DNA of 51,526 bases, taken from the NCBI RefSeq assembly GCF_003201975.1, contig NZ_QJJQ01000024.1:1-51526 (forward strand). The letters run 5' to 3'. Both the position numbers and the translations under genes were made by a program. How positions within the stretch are numbered: position 1 is the stretch's first letter; each line of letters begins with the position of its first letter. The stretch is from Pseudogracilibacillus auburnensis. GTDB lineage: Bacteria; Bacillota; Bacilli; Bacillales; Amphibacillaceae. This document shows, one piece after another, positions 1 through 8,450 of the stretch. The notes under the pieces were generated by a model that was not told the DNA's origin, ran no database searches, and saw only the letters and a program-made list of their open reading frames with translations.

Positions 1-66
1 TGTAGCTCTGTTTTGGTAGTTTGATTTTTTAATATTATTACCAAATTAATCTACGTTGTTACGAAG

Positions 67-430
67 ATGGGGCTAGTTTCGTTCATGATAACTCCTGGGA
101 CTGCGCTAAATGCTCGTCCCATCGTAAATATTTGCTGGAAAAGCAACAGCCGAAAATCCATTTCAAACGTTTTGAATAAAACGTTTGAAATTAGTTGAGG
201 CGTTGCCCGCGGAAAGCGAAGTGGATTCGGATGGAACACATGTACACAAACCTTGGGGACTTTTTCAGTGGCCTCCCTTTCTTCCCGCGACGCACAGGAC
301 GTGCTAGTGTCGGGCGTGGTCACAGGACGTGACCGCTTTTAGCCGACCAGGAGTCTACGTATATTTCCACCGCTAAAGTAATGCATTGTTCGTCTTTAGA
401 TTTGGTCGTTTTAGTTATGTTCCGGCCTCT
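67..430 (-). repeat. Palindromic repeat element, family B copy 1
   Basis: Non-coding element in reverse orientation. Read on the minus strand from about 430 it matches the copy at 6433-6765 closely over its first 130 bases (shared words include aaatatacgtaga, cggtcacgtcc and cgacactag). The other end (ggggctagtttcg, from 69) resembles the imperfect inverted end of that copy. The shared module gggactgcgctaaatgctcg sits at 97-116. The central part (about 180-240, cccgcggaaagcgaagtgg) differs from the other copies. The exact ends are uncertain. An open frame inside (51-323) is taken as accidental. Confidence 0.6.
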
Positions 431-473
431 TTTTACTTCAAATCCTCCTTATTACGAAATAAGTCTCGTGTAG

Positions 474-1325
474 CTATGAATCTTTCCAATGCTCTTTCAA
501 AAATTGAAATAATCCATCTTCCTCATAAGAATATGTTGTAATTTCATCTGCTTTTGATTTAACAAAATTAGCTGCATTTTTCATTGCTATCGCATGATTG
601 GCTAACTCAAACATAGGTAAATCATTTTCGCCGTCGCCAATCGCAAGTAATGTTTGGTTAGAAAATTGATAATGATTAAGCAGTTTTTTGATCCCTGTTG
701 CCTTTGACACATTCGCTACCATCATTTCGATATTATGCAGGGAGGAGGATGAGGTGGAAAATGGGTGCTTTCTTTTCATCTGGTGAAGTATTGTTTCCCA
801 ATCAATGATATTTCTCTTATCCATACTAAAAAAATACACCTTTACAATGTTTTGATCAACTAGTGTATTTGTCCATTTAATATGTGTCCTTAAAGCGTCG
901 ATTCTAGAAATATATTCATTTTCTAACAAACTAATTGGTTTAGACTTTTGAAGTTCCATTTCCATATATGTTTTATCAGCAAATAATGCGTAACGCGAAC
1001 CTCGTAATGGATGAATTTCATAGTACAATTTTTCTTTCCTTGCTAGTTCAACGATATCTTTGACGAGTTCCTCATCAAGTACATGGTATTCTAATTGTGT
1101 TTCATCAATATATGTCTCCATCCCATTTGCACAAACAACTCCATCCACCTTAAACGATTCCGGCAAAACATCTTCTACCTCTTTCCTTGTTCTACCTGTT
1201 GCTAAAAAGATGTAGATCCCTTTTTGACGTAATGTAACGATAAGTTGGTGAAGGTTATCAGTAATGTTACCAACTGGATCGAGTAATGTACCGTCCATAT
1301 CTAAAGCAATTGCCTGTTTATTCAT
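474..1325 (-). CDS. Cof-type HAD-IIB sugar phosphatase
   Basis: Predicted cytosolic Mg-dependent phosphatase of the HAD superfamily, Cof/YkrA-like subfamily (283 aa, normal length). Motif I is DMDGTLLD with nucleophile Asp9 and Asp11; motif II is ATGRT near residue 44; motif IV is GDGENDLPMF in the last quarter, with the IIB cap between. The start has a strong ribosome site (gaggaggt). It is the last gene of the PTS/transketolase operon and its ATG overlaps the transketolase stop as ATGAATAA, so translation is probably coupled. In this setting it may remove phosphate from an imported or accumulating sugar phosphate; that substrate is inferred only from position. Confidence 0.87.
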   Translation of the reverse strand: MNKQAIALDMDGTLLDPVGNITDNLHQLIVTLRQKGIYIFLATGRTRKEVEDVLPESFKVDGVVCANGMETYIDETQLEYHVLDEELVKDIVELARKEKLYYEIHPLRGSRYALFADKTYMEMELQKSKPISLLENEYISRIDALRTHIKWTNTLVDQNIVKVYFFSMDKRNIIDWETILHQMKRKHPFSTSSSSLHNIEMMVANVSKATGIKKLLNHYQFSNQTLLAIGDGENDLPMFELANHAIAMKNAANFVKSKADEITTYSYEEDGLFQFLKEHWKDS

Positions 1326-2268
1326 GCTGTACCTCCTCGTAAATGAAGCGGATGTTCTCTAACAATTGCGAAGTAGATAAACAATGATAGGATAATAAAT
1401 CAGCATCTTTTCCACATTGGCTGTATGTATCTTCTATGCCAATTTTTTTCACAAAAAGAGGGTGATGTTCACTGGTCAGTTGGGCGATACTTGCACCAAA
1501 CCCACTTCGTATGAAATGCTCTTCTACGGTAATAAAATGAGAATGAGTTTTTGCCAATGAAAGAATCAATTCTTTATCTAACGGTTTTATCGTTGGAATA
1601 TGGGCAAAAGTGAGCTGAATTCCATAATCCTTCAGTTGTTCGATTGCTTTATATACCCGTGAAGACATACTCCCGGTTGCCAGTACCGCTATCTTTTCGC
1701 CCTTTTCAATCAATTGGCCTTTTCCAATTTCGAACTCTTTATCAGTTCCAGGCAAAAAATCAAGCGTCTCATCGCGTGATAACCGTAAATAAACTGGTCC
1801 ATCAAAGGATGCAATCGCCTCCATTGCCCGTACTACTTCACGAGCATCACCTGGTGCAATGACCGTCATATTTGGTAAAGTTTGCATTAAAGCAATATCT
1901 TCAAGGGAATGATGGGATTTCCCAGTATTACTCGTCAACAGTCCCGCATAAGCGCCGACTAACTTGACATTTAAATTGGGTTGATCCACTTGCACAACAA
2001 TTTGATCGTATGCCCGTCTTGTCATAAAGGCACCAAAACTACATGCCCACGGTTTCATTCCAGTTGCCGCAAGTCCTGCAGCAACACTCACCATATTTTG
2101 TTCTGCAATGCCCATCTGTAAAAAAGCAGAACGTTTCTTTTCTTCCACATAACTTAATCTAGTTGAATTTCCTAAATCTCCATCTAAGGCGACGATTTTT
2201 TCGTCATTAAAAGCCATATTTGCCAAATTTTCGCCAAAAGCATTGCGCATACTTTTTGTCTTATTCAT
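1318..2268 (-). CDS. Transketolase, C-terminal (pyrimidine-binding) subunit
   Basis: Second half of a split transketolase (316 aa from the chosen start). It has the Pyr domain (ALDGDLGNST, GIAEQNMVSVAAGLA with the conserved Glu that activates thiamine diphosphate) followed by a transketolase C-terminal domain (IPTIKPLD, VEEHFIRSGFG). It should pair with the upstream N-terminal subunit to move two-carbon units between sugar phosphates. The frame is open to 2340, but I choose ATG 2268 because it gives the family's usual N-terminus (MNKTKSMRNAFGENL) and overlaps the upstream stop as ATGAATAA. The downstream phosphatase overlaps in exactly the same way. Confidence 0.9.
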   Translation of the reverse strand: MNKTKSMRNAFGENLANMAFNDEKIVALDGDLGNSTRLSYVEEKKRSAFLQMGIAEQNMVSVAAGLAATGMKPWACSFGAFMTRRAYDQIVVQVDQPNLNVKLVGAYAGLLTSNTGKSHHSLEDIALMQTLPNMTVIAPGDAREVVRAMEAIASFDGPVYLRLSRDETLDFLPGTDKEFEIGKGQLIEKGEKIAVLATGSMSSRVYKAIEQLKDYGIQLTFAHIPTIKPLDKELILSLAKTHSHFITVEEHFIRSGFGASIAQLTSEHHPLFVKKIGIEDTYSQCGKDADLLSYHCLSTSQLLENIRFIYEEVQHE

Positions 2269-3097
2269 TCGAAACACCCGCCAATTCCTGGATTGCTTGT
2301 TGATACTGTTCATCCGATGGTACATTGGAATGCCAGCCATATTGATTTTCCATAAAGCTAATACCCTTTCCTTTTATTGTATTAGCAATAATCATATGTG
2401 GGCGCTCATTTTTTTCGTTATTTGCATAGAAGAACGCCTGTTTTATCCTAGAGAAATCATGCCCGTTTATTTCTTGGACATCAAAGCCGAAAGCACGCCA
2501 TTTGGCAGCGGGATCATTTTCCGGAGCCATTCTTGTTTTCATGTCCTCCCCGATCCAGCCATATTGCTGTAAATGATTATGATCTAATATAGCAATTAAG
2601 TTATCGAGTTTATATCGCTGCGCAATCCTTGCTGCTTCCCAAATTTGCCCTTCTTGTGATTCGCCATCTCCGATCATCGCAAAGACACGAAAATCTTTAT
2701 GTTGAAGTTTTGCACTTAATGCCATACCTACTGCTGCGGAAAGACCTTGACCGAGCGAACCTGTCGACATATCGATGCCTGGTAATTTCGTCATATCAGG
2801 ATGCGCTTGCAAACGAGAATGCAATTCATCAAATGTAAATAGTTCGTCATATTCAAAAAAGCCACGCAATGCCATTGCAACATATAAAGCAATAGCAGAG
2901 TGACCTTTGGAAAGAACGAAACGATCTCGTTCTTCCCAATCTGGACGTTTTGGGTCAATTTGTAATTCTTCCCTATATAAAAACGCTAGTACATCCGCCA
3001 TTGAAAGTGGTCCACCGATATGCCCTTGTTTTTGACGGTAAACAACTTCAATTACTCCTTGCCGAATTTTCCTAGCAAATTCTTTTAGATCATCCAT
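2261..3097 (-). CDS. Transketolase, N-terminal (thiamine diphosphate-binding) subunit
   Basis: First half of a split transketolase (278 aa). It shows the conserved GHIGGPLSMAD segment, LSKGHSA with its conserved His, and the thiamine diphosphate/Mg motif beginning GDGESQEGQIWEAA and ending at Asn in LDHNHLQ. Start ATG has aaaggag upstream. It lies 23 bp after the PTS IIC gene and overlaps the C-terminal half by 8 bp. Split transketolases beside ascorbate-class PTS genes are a known arrangement in Firmicutes and enterobacteria. They are thought to feed a pentose- or ketose-like PTS product into the pentose phosphate pathway; the actual sugar is not known here. Confidence 0.9.
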   Translation of the reverse strand: MDDLKEFARKIRQGVIEVVYRQKQGHIGGPLSMADVLAFLYREELQIDPKRPDWEERDRFVLSKGHSAIALYVAMALRGFFEYDELFTFDELHSRLQAHPDMTKLPGIDMSTGSLGQGLSAAVGMALSAKLQHKDFRVFAMIGDGESQEGQIWEAARIAQRYKLDNLIAILDHNHLQQYGWIGEDMKTRMAPENDPAAKWRAFGFDVQEINGHDFSRIKQAFFYANNEKNERPHMIIANTIKGKGISFMENQYGWHSNVPSDEQYQQAIQELAGVSNE

Positions 3098-3120
3098 TTT
3101 TGTGTCACTCCTTTTGTTCG

Positions 3121-4386
3121 TTAGCTAAATAAATTAGCGATAAAGCCGACAATGATCCCGATAATGCCAAAGTCTGAATCTCCAAATGTCGTATTTTCAA
3201 ATCCTAAATTACCGAGGACTGGAAGTAAAAATGCTGGAATAAAGCTAATCAGAACACCATTTACAAAGCCCCCAACAGCAGCTCCAGTTCGACCACCAGT
3301 TGCATTTCCAAACACGCCCGCTCCTGCACCTGTAAAGAAGTGAGGAACTAGCCCCGGAATGATTAATGCTAATGAAAAAATTCCTAGTAAAAACATACTA
3401 ATTAACCCACCGATAAAACTACTAATAAATCCGATCAAAACCGCTGTCGGTGCATAAGGATAGACCATTGGAACATCTAGTGCTGGCTTTGCGCCTGGGA
3501 CTAATTTTTCTGCGATACCACGGAAGGCTGGAATGATTTCTGTTAAAATCATCCGCACTCCAACCATAATAATACTAAATCCAGCAGCAAACGTGATCCC
3601 TTGCATAATTCCGAACATAATATAGTTTTGCTCTCCGGCATATGTACCGACAATATCTGGTCCAGCAATTAAGACTAAGATTAAAAACATAATGACCATC
3701 GTAAGGGCAGTTGAAATTAAGGAATCCCGCAAAAACGACCAATTTTCAGGGATTTTAATGTCTTCCGTACTTTTTTCTTTATCTCCAATTACTTTTCCAA
3801 CGAATCCTGCTGACACATAGCCGATGGTGCCAAAATGACCAATCGCAATATCATTTCCACCAGTAATTTGTCGCATAAACGGTTGTCCAATTGCAGGCAT
3901 TAATACCATAACAAATCCGAGAATAAGGGAACCTATTATAACGAGTGATACACCACTGAGACCAGCTGTTCCTAGCACAGCCGATAATAATGCTGCCATA
4001 AAAAACGTATGGTGTCCTGTTAAAAAGATATACTTCATTGGTGTAAAACGAGCGAATAAAATATTGGCTAAAAATCCAAATCCCATAATTAAAGCTGTTT
4101 CTTTTCCTAATGTTTGTTGGGCTAATGCAACGATTGCCTCATTATTTGGAATGACTCCATGTACTTCAAACCGATCAAAAATTATTCCACCTAATGAATC
4201 TAGTGAGCCGATTACAACGGTTGCCCCTGCTCCTAATATAAGAAAACCGATAATACTTTTTAATGTCCCTGAAAACACTTTTGAAAATGTTTCCCGTTGT
4301 AGCAATAATCCAACTAAAACAATTACGCCAACTAAAACTTCAGGTAAACTTAAGATTTCATTCATAAGAAATTCAAAAAATGCCAT
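3121..4386 (-). CDS. PTS system EIIC, ascorbate (UlaA/SgaT) class
   Basis: Polytopic membrane permease of a sugar phosphotransferase system, UlaA/SgaT family (421 aa). Hydrophobic segments run throughout, with family-like stretches near the N-terminus (PEVLVGVIVLVGLLLQR, IGFLILGAGA), FTGHHTFF-like TGHHTFFMAA, and GGNDIAIGHFG mid-protein. I use ATG 4386 rather than the GTG at 4395 because aaggag lies 8 bp before it. It carries substrate across the membrane while IIB phosphorylates it. The gap to the upstream IIB gene is filled by a repeat element (4435-4768), so expression relative to IIA and IIB may be altered. The substrate is unknown: ascorbate-class systems with transketolase usually lack the ascorbate-degradation genes, as here. 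Confidence 0.9.
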   Translation of the reverse strand: MAFFEFLMNEILSLPEVLVGVIVLVGLLLQRETFSKVFSGTLKSIIGFLILGAGATVVIGSLDSLGGIIFDRFEVHGVIPNNEAIVALAQQTLGKETALIMGFGFLANILFARFTPMKYIFLTGHHTFFMAALLSAVLGTAGLSGVSLVIIGSLILGFVMVLMPAIGQPFMRQITGGNDIAIGHFGTIGYVSAGFVGKVIGDKEKSTEDIKIPENWSFLRDSLISTALTMVIMFLILVLIAGPDIVGTYAGEQNYIMFGIMQGITFAAGFSIIMVGVRMILTEIIPAFRGIAEKLVPGAKPALDVPMVYPYAPTAVLIGFISSFIGGLISMFLLGIFSLALIIPGLVPHFFTGAGAGVFGNATGGRTGAAVGGFVNGVLISFIPAFLLPVLGNLGFENTTFGDSDFGIIGIIVGFIANLFS

Positions 4387-4434
4387 TTTAATCACTCCTT
4401 ATTTTTTTAGAAATCACGATCTCTTTATAGTGCA

Positions 4435-4768
4435 TGTTCAAAAAGGAGAATAAAAAGGACCGAGGGCAGCTAAGATCGCTGGCGTCCTACCAGCAAAGCC
4501 GACACTAGCACGTCCTGAGACTACGCATTTGTTCGTCCCATCGAAGACATTGGATCTGCGATTACTCGATGCAATACACATTGTGCATCGCAGTTCGAGG
4601 CGGCGTAGTTTCCAGCAACGCAGTGTATGCTTTTAATACGTGAGTAGCTAAAACCAATTAGAAAACTTGGCATTCGCCAGTCCTTCGTTGCGAATACTTA
4701 TGCAGCAAGATAGGATTGATAACTGCCAAAGAAATGCGAAATGTCATTTTTACCAGACTTTTTGAACA
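4435..4768. repeat. Palindromic MITE-like repeat, family A copy 1
   Basis: Non-coding element with 26-bp imperfect terminal inverted repeats, about 20 of 26 positions matching. The left end is tgttcaaaaaggagaat then aaaaaggac; the right end, read on the minus strand, is tgttcaaaaagtctgg then taaaaatgac. A shorter copy with the same ends lies at 43073-43248. The interior has the cgacactagcacgtcc and ttcgtcccatcgaaga words also found in family B elements. It lies between the stop of PTS IIB (4774) and the start of IIC (4386), inside one operon. Confidence 0.7.
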
Positions 4769-4773
4769 ACCTC

Positions 4774-5043
4774 TCATAAATCTAAGTTTTCTTTTAGCGC
4801 TTTTTCAACCTCATCCTCGCTTGCCATATTTAATATTGCTGCGACTGGAGCTTGCCCACCAGCTAATTGTTTGGCGAACTCTGCATTTGTTAAAATTAAA
4901 TCAGCCTGCATTCCACCAGCCGTTCCAATGTCGCATGCTTCCACATCTGCTTTTACACCAAGCTTTTTTAACACACGATCTGCCGTCATTTTGAGCATTA
5001 AACTTGATCCAAACCCCATCCCACAAACTGCTAATATTTTCAT
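4774..5043 (-). CDS. PTS system EIIB, ascorbate/galactitol class
   Basis: Small cytosolic phosphocarrier (89 aa). The phosphorylated cysteine is Cys7 in the loop CGMGFGSS, right after the first strand (MKILAV), as in the IIB Lac/ascorbate fold. It takes phosphate from IIA and passes it to the sugar during transport by IIC. Start ATG with gggggt upstream; 21 bp after the IIA gene. The stop codon is only 5 bp from the end of repeat family A copy 1, so the repeat landed just outside the reading frame. Confidence 0.88.
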   Translation of the reverse strand: MKILAVCGMGFGSSLMLKMTADRVLKKLGVKADVEACDIGTAGGMQADLILTNAEFAKQLAGGQAPVAAILNMASEDEVEKALKENLDL

Positions 5044-5064
5044 TTTTACTTACCCCCAACATTT

Positions 5065-5508
5065 TTATATATAATATTTTCTTACTATTTCATTTAATTC
5101 ATCTTTTGTTTCAACTTCTAACATTTGATTAACTAAAGATTCATCACTTAACCAACTAGAAATAGTTTTCAATAAATCAATATGGGAATGTGCATCTTTT
5201 GCGGCCAAACAAATAATAAGTAATGCTGGTTTATCCTCTGCTCCACCTATATAAACAGGCTGTTTTAAGACGAGGACACTAATTCCCTCTTCCAGTACTC
5301 CACTATCAGGACGGGCATGTGGCAAAGCGATATTTGGTGCAATTAAAATGTAAGGTCCTAATTTGTTCACATTTTCAATCATTGCGTCAATATATCTAGG
5401 TAATATTTTTCCTTCTTTTAATAATAAATTCCCACTAAAAGTAATTGCCTCCTCCCATGAATCTATTTTTTTCTCTACAGCGATGAACTTTTCATTAAAA
5501 ACACTCAT
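5065..5508 (-). CDS. PTS system EIIA, mannitol/fructose-ascorbate type (EIIA-2)
   Basis: Cytosolic phosphocarrier (147 aa), first gene of the operon. The active-site His64 is in NIALPHARPD, the EIIA-2 signature; a second conserved His appears later in DAHSHIDLL. It accepts phosphate from HPr and passes it to IIB. The ribosome site aaaaggggaggt precedes ATG 5508. No transcription regulator of the operon (BglG-, DeoR- or GntR-type) lies in the window. I see no convincing cre box upstream. Confidence 0.88.
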   Translation of the reverse strand: MSVFNEKFIAVEKKIDSWEEAITFSGNLLLKEGKILPRYIDAMIENVNKLGPYILIAPNIALPHARPDSGVLEEGISVLVLKQPVYIGGAEDKPALLIICLAAKDAHSHIDLLKTISSWLSDESLVNQMLEVETKDELNEIVRKYYI

Positions 5509-5752
5509 AATAACCTCCCCTTTTCATGCATGTAAACCCCTCCATTTCTTATTTATGGATTCCTATTAGTGATAGAAGCATATTGGACATTCTTATCATT
5601 TATTATATACCCAATTTGTTCACTTAATATGTCAACTTTTGTCGTTTTAGATAGATTTAAACATCTTCAACTACGTAAAATGACAACTTTCAATTATTTT
5701 TTATTAGTAGATGGGAATAATAAAAAAAAGATCGTGGAAAGGTTGATTTTTG

Positions 5753-6049
5753 ATGGAATTTCCAGTTATTCATACGAATATTTGGGATGGGATTATTGCA
5801 GTTCCGTTAATAGTCTTGATCACCCAATTTTTCAAATTGTTTCCGATTCCAAGACAATATTTCCCTACAATTGCATCAATTTTTGGTTTTGGAATTTCTA
5901 TTTTCTATAGTCATCCGCATAATATTTGGGCGGGAATTTTTATGGGGGGATTTTACAGTGCGGCTGCTGTTGGAATGTATGCTTCTTTAAAAACTTCATG
6001 GATAGCATTTAAAAACAGAAAAAGAAAAGTAATAAGACAAAAAAGTTAA
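5753..6049 (+). CDS. Hol118-like holin family small membrane protein
   Basis: Small protein (98 aa from ATG 5753; a TTG at 5750 is also possible with ggaaagg upstream). It has two or three predicted membrane segments (IIAVPLIVLITQFFKLF, TIASIFGFGISIFY, IWAGIFMGGFYSAAAVG) and a basic tail ending KNRKRKVIRQKS. The layout (Pro-Arg-x-Tyr-Phe-Pro-Thr between helices, WAG at the last helix, charged C-terminus) resembles the Listeria phage A118 holin family from memory. There is no endolysin or other phage gene beside it, so it is either a stranded phage remnant or a host holin-like protein. Function is not shown. Confidence 0.55.
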   Translation: MEFPVIHTNIWDGIIAVPLIVLITQFFKLFPIPRQYFPTIASIFGFGISIFYSHPHNIWAGIFMGGFYSAAAVGMYASLKTSWIAFKNRKRKVIRQKS

Positions 6050-6432
6050 GTATTGCTAGTATGAAAACATGAAAAATAAGTACTCTTCCCGCAACATTAC
6101 TTCTTCTATTCTCCAATTAATAAACACTTTCATTTGCGGTACCTTTCGTTTTCTATTCGCGACGAATAAATCTTTATATAGCTTAGTAGGATAGACAAGA
6201 TTCATATCATCCGCCTAAATAATAAATTATAGTAAAACACTTACCTTTGATTGCCGGGTAAACTAAAAGGAATGCCTGTTCATTTCATTGATGAAAACGA
6301 TCATTATAGGGAAAGCGTGGCATTAACAGCGACTACTGGCAACCGTAAATCCAGCTTGGAAATAATAGCCATTTCCAAGCTACAAAGCAAAGGTTAATAT
6401 AAATTTCGCTTGTTTTCTTTTATCATGGAGAT
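6050..6432. other. Intergenic stretch without a supported gene
   Basis: AT-rich DNA between the holin-like gene and a repeat element. A 41-codon frame (6272-6397) has no usable ribosome site spacing and no recognisable product. No RNA gene or terminator with a clear T-run is visible. Confidence 0.5.
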
Positions 6433-6765
6433 GGGACATAACGAAAACGATCAAATCTAAAAACGAACATTGCATCATCTTAACGGAGAAAATATACGTA
6501 GACCAGGTCCGCTAGAAACGGTCACGTCCATGTGGCTGCGCCCGACACTAGTACGTCCGGACTGCGATAAGTCTCCTCTCAGCAAACATCTTTTGGGACT
6601 GTGCTTGCGCTCATCTCATCGAAAGGCGTTGCGACTGCGATTACTCGCCAAATAAAGTAAGTTGGAAACTTACCAGACACCCTAGGTTGCGCAACGGAAA
6701 TTTTCTGAGTGGGTTGAATGTAGCTACCATTTCTGATTTTTCTTTAACAAAACCACTTTTGCCCC
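6433..6765 (+). repeat. Palindromic repeat element, family B copy 2
   Basis: Imperfect inverted ends: left gggacataacgaaaacg, right (minus-strand reading) ggggcaaaagtggttttg. Its left half matches the minus strand of 67-430 closely. Its ends also resemble those of 8863-9489, including ctaccatt before the right end. The interior carries cgacactagtacgtcc and degenerate versions of the shared ggactg-cgctcatc module (6575-6650). It ends about 50 bp before the small gene at 6815, so it could supply or disturb that gene's promoter. Confidence 0.65.
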
Positions 6766-6814
6766 AATCTCCTACTTTTACATATACAAAGATAATTGTT
6801 TGGGAGTGAAAAAA

Positions 6815-7072
6815 TTGAATCAAAATCAAAATGAATCTCAAGCTCTTCCCTCTGAAGCGATGGTTGCCAAAATTGCTTTTATTGGATCAGCCATTACTAC
6901 TTTCGGGGATGCTTTGTCAGCCTTGGCTTCATTACTTGCTTACGAAATCGCAGCTAAATCAGATGATGGATCAGATTCACAAGATCAATTACAACAACTG
7001 CAATTGATGCAAAAGCAAATGGATGAATTAACTGCAGAAATTGAAAAAATAAAGGTCTCCATTAAATCATAA
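6815..7072 (+). CDS. Small hypothetical protein with hydrophobic segment and coiled coil
   Basis: Unrecognised 85-aa protein. I choose TTG 6815, since gggag lies 8 bp upstream; longer starts at 6800 (TTG) and 6806 (GTG) would overlap that site. The polar N-terminus (NQNQNESQALPSE) leads to an Ala/Gly/Leu-rich stretch (AFIGSAITTFGDALSALASLLAYEIA, given here for its composition) that could be an amphipathic or membrane helix. A Gln-rich heptad region of about 30 residues follows and should form a coiled coil. I recall similar small proteins in other Bacillus genomes, without known function. No operon partner; no strong terminator directly after. Confidence 0.55.
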   Translation: MNQNQNESQALPSEAMVAKIAFIGSAITTFGDALSALASLLAYEIAAKSDDGSDSQDQLQQLQLMQKQMDELTAEIEKIKVSIKS

Positions 7073-7327
7073 CAACTCCTGTTATGTAGTGAAAGTGCTG
7101 TCCCAAAAATACTAATACTTATTTCATGCTTCACCAAGAACGGAAAGAGAAATAACGATATCTTAGGTTACGAACCTTGGATCTGTTAAAATCAAAATGT
7201 TGTCTAGAAAACATTTATCACCTCATGTATGCATGTTAATGGAAGGATACCTGCAAAGAAAATAAAAAGGAAAACATTGGGATGTTAAGGTTACTTATAT
7301 TGATTAAAGGGTGAGTTTTTTCTAAAA
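7073..7327. other. Intergenic, nothing recognised
   Basis: About 250 bp between the small coiled-coil gene and the terminator of the peroxiredoxin remnant. Only short frames; no tRNA or repeat visible. Confidence 0.4.
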
Positions 7328-7366
7328 TAAAAGCCGATGCTCTAGTGATGAGCATCGACCTTTTTG
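7328..7366 (-). terminator. Intrinsic terminator behind the peroxiredoxin remnant
   Basis: Stem gatgctc/gagcatc with a 7-base loop and a T-run on the minus strand (ggctttt). There is also a T-run on the plus strand, so it may work both ways. It remains intact although the gene upstream is broken. Confidence 0.75.
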
Positions 7367-7372
7367 TTCCTA

Positions 7373-7808
7373 TTAATATAGTATTTTTTGACCTGGTTTC
7401 CGGTTAACTGTGCAAAGTCCGCCAGTTTGTAGTGCTTGTAGTACACCCGAGTTTCGTCTACATGACGGCCAATATTGTTATGGAAAACTGTTTGATATTG
7501 TAGCTCTCCTTCTGGACTGATGATGAATAGGCCGCGAAGTGCGATTCTTTCTTCTTCTATAAGTACTCCGTATTCTTTAGATACAGCATGATTCGTATCT
7601 GCCGCTAATGGATAATTTAGTTCACCTAACCCATTTTCTTCACGTACAGTATTGATCCACGTTTATGTGTATAAATTGTTTCTGTTGAAACTCCAATAAT
7701 TTCAGCGTTTAACTCTTTGAACTCATCGTAACGGTCAGACATCGCTGTAATTTCAGTTGGGCATACGAATGTGAAGTCCAATGGACAAGATATTGATGGA
7801 AGTAAATC
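7373..7808 (-). pseudogene. Decayed 2-Cys peroxiredoxin gene
   Basis: The minus strand encodes recognisable AhpC/Prx segments in more than one frame. One frame has [22 protein letters not shown] with the peroxidatic Cys and ends near TETIYTHK. After an apparent 1-base loss (about 7661) the next frame gives [21 protein letters not shown] and continues to FHNNIGRHVDET. A further frame then gives VLQALQTGGLCTVNRKPGQK. The resolving-Cys motif is changed from the usual CPVNWKPG to CTVNRKPG, and the first 30 or so residues are missing. The gene therefore cannot make a full enzyme. Sequencing error could explain one shift but not the lost N-terminus and the substitutions. Confidence 0.8.
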
Positions 7809-7930
7809 TTATATTTTTATCATAATCTAGACATATCACTACCACTAATACAGCAGTATTTCAGTGCAAAATGAACATGCTTATGAAGCGATCCCAATCT
7901 CATTCATTTAGAAATTTCTAATTTTGAACC

Positions 7931-8356
7931 TTATTTATTATCAGGATAAAGTTCTTGCAAATATTTTATAGACTCCACAATCACTTTTTGTAAAACACTA
8001 ACATCGATATCAGCAATTTTATTTATGTAGACACAAGCTTTACCTGTTTTATGTTTGCCAAAATCTTTTAATAATGCTTCTCGGTTGAATTCACCTGAGG
8101 CAAAATATAAAGAAATACTTGCTTTTCTTGGAGAAAAACCGACAAGTGGCGCTTCCCCTTCATGACCTGTTTTATATTTATAATGGTACTTACCAAATCC
8201 AATAATACTAGGTCCCCACATTTTCGCTTCAAATCCCGTCGTTTCCGTAAAAATATCTAGTAATTGATAAGCATCTGCCCGCTTTTTTAGGTTCTCTACG
8301 CTTTCAATAAATTCAATAACACTCTTATCTGTTTCCTTCGTTTTTAATTCATACAT
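7931..8356 (-). CDS. DUF1801 (YdhG-like) domain protein
   Basis: Cytosolic protein of 141 aa from ATG 8356, which has ggaagggg upstream; an earlier ATG at 8374 would place that ribosome site inside the gene. The sequence fits DUF1801: an N-terminal helical part (VIEFIESVENLKKRADAYQLLDIF), then EAKMWGPSIIGFGKYHYKYKTG, and a C-terminal block GKHKTGKACVYINKIADID. This fold, related to YdhG/Frataxin-like proteins, has no settled function. It stands alone, with a short gap and no shared operon with the small membrane gene upstream. Confidence 0.75.
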   Translation of the reverse strand: MYELKTKETDKSVIEFIESVENLKKRADAYQLLDIFTETTGFEAKMWGPSIIGFGKYHYKYKTGHEGEAPLVGFSPRKASISLYFASGEFNREALLKDFGKHKTGKACVYINKIADIDVSVLQKVIVESIKYLQELYPDNK

Positions 8357-8450
8357 CTTAAAAGCCCCTTCCATTTATATGTAGAAAAAAAGCCTTTCTT
8401 CCATTTATTAAAACAAAAAGGATGAGGAATGTCATCAATAAAGGACAAAC

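Noticed and set aside
51-323. 90-codon minus-strand frame
   Set aside because: It lies inside a family B repeat, has low-complexity shared words and no recognisable product.
4435-4768. Insertion sequence in the PTS operon
   Set aside because: Terminal inverted repeats are present but no transposase frame; treated as a non-autonomous repeat.
5569-5910. 113-codon plus-strand frame before the holin-like gene
   Set aside because: It overlaps the holin-like gene in another frame, has no ribosome site and an odd composition.
6272-6397. 41-codon frame MPVHFIDEND...
   Set aside because: The purine stretch abuts the ATG with no spacing and no family is recognised.
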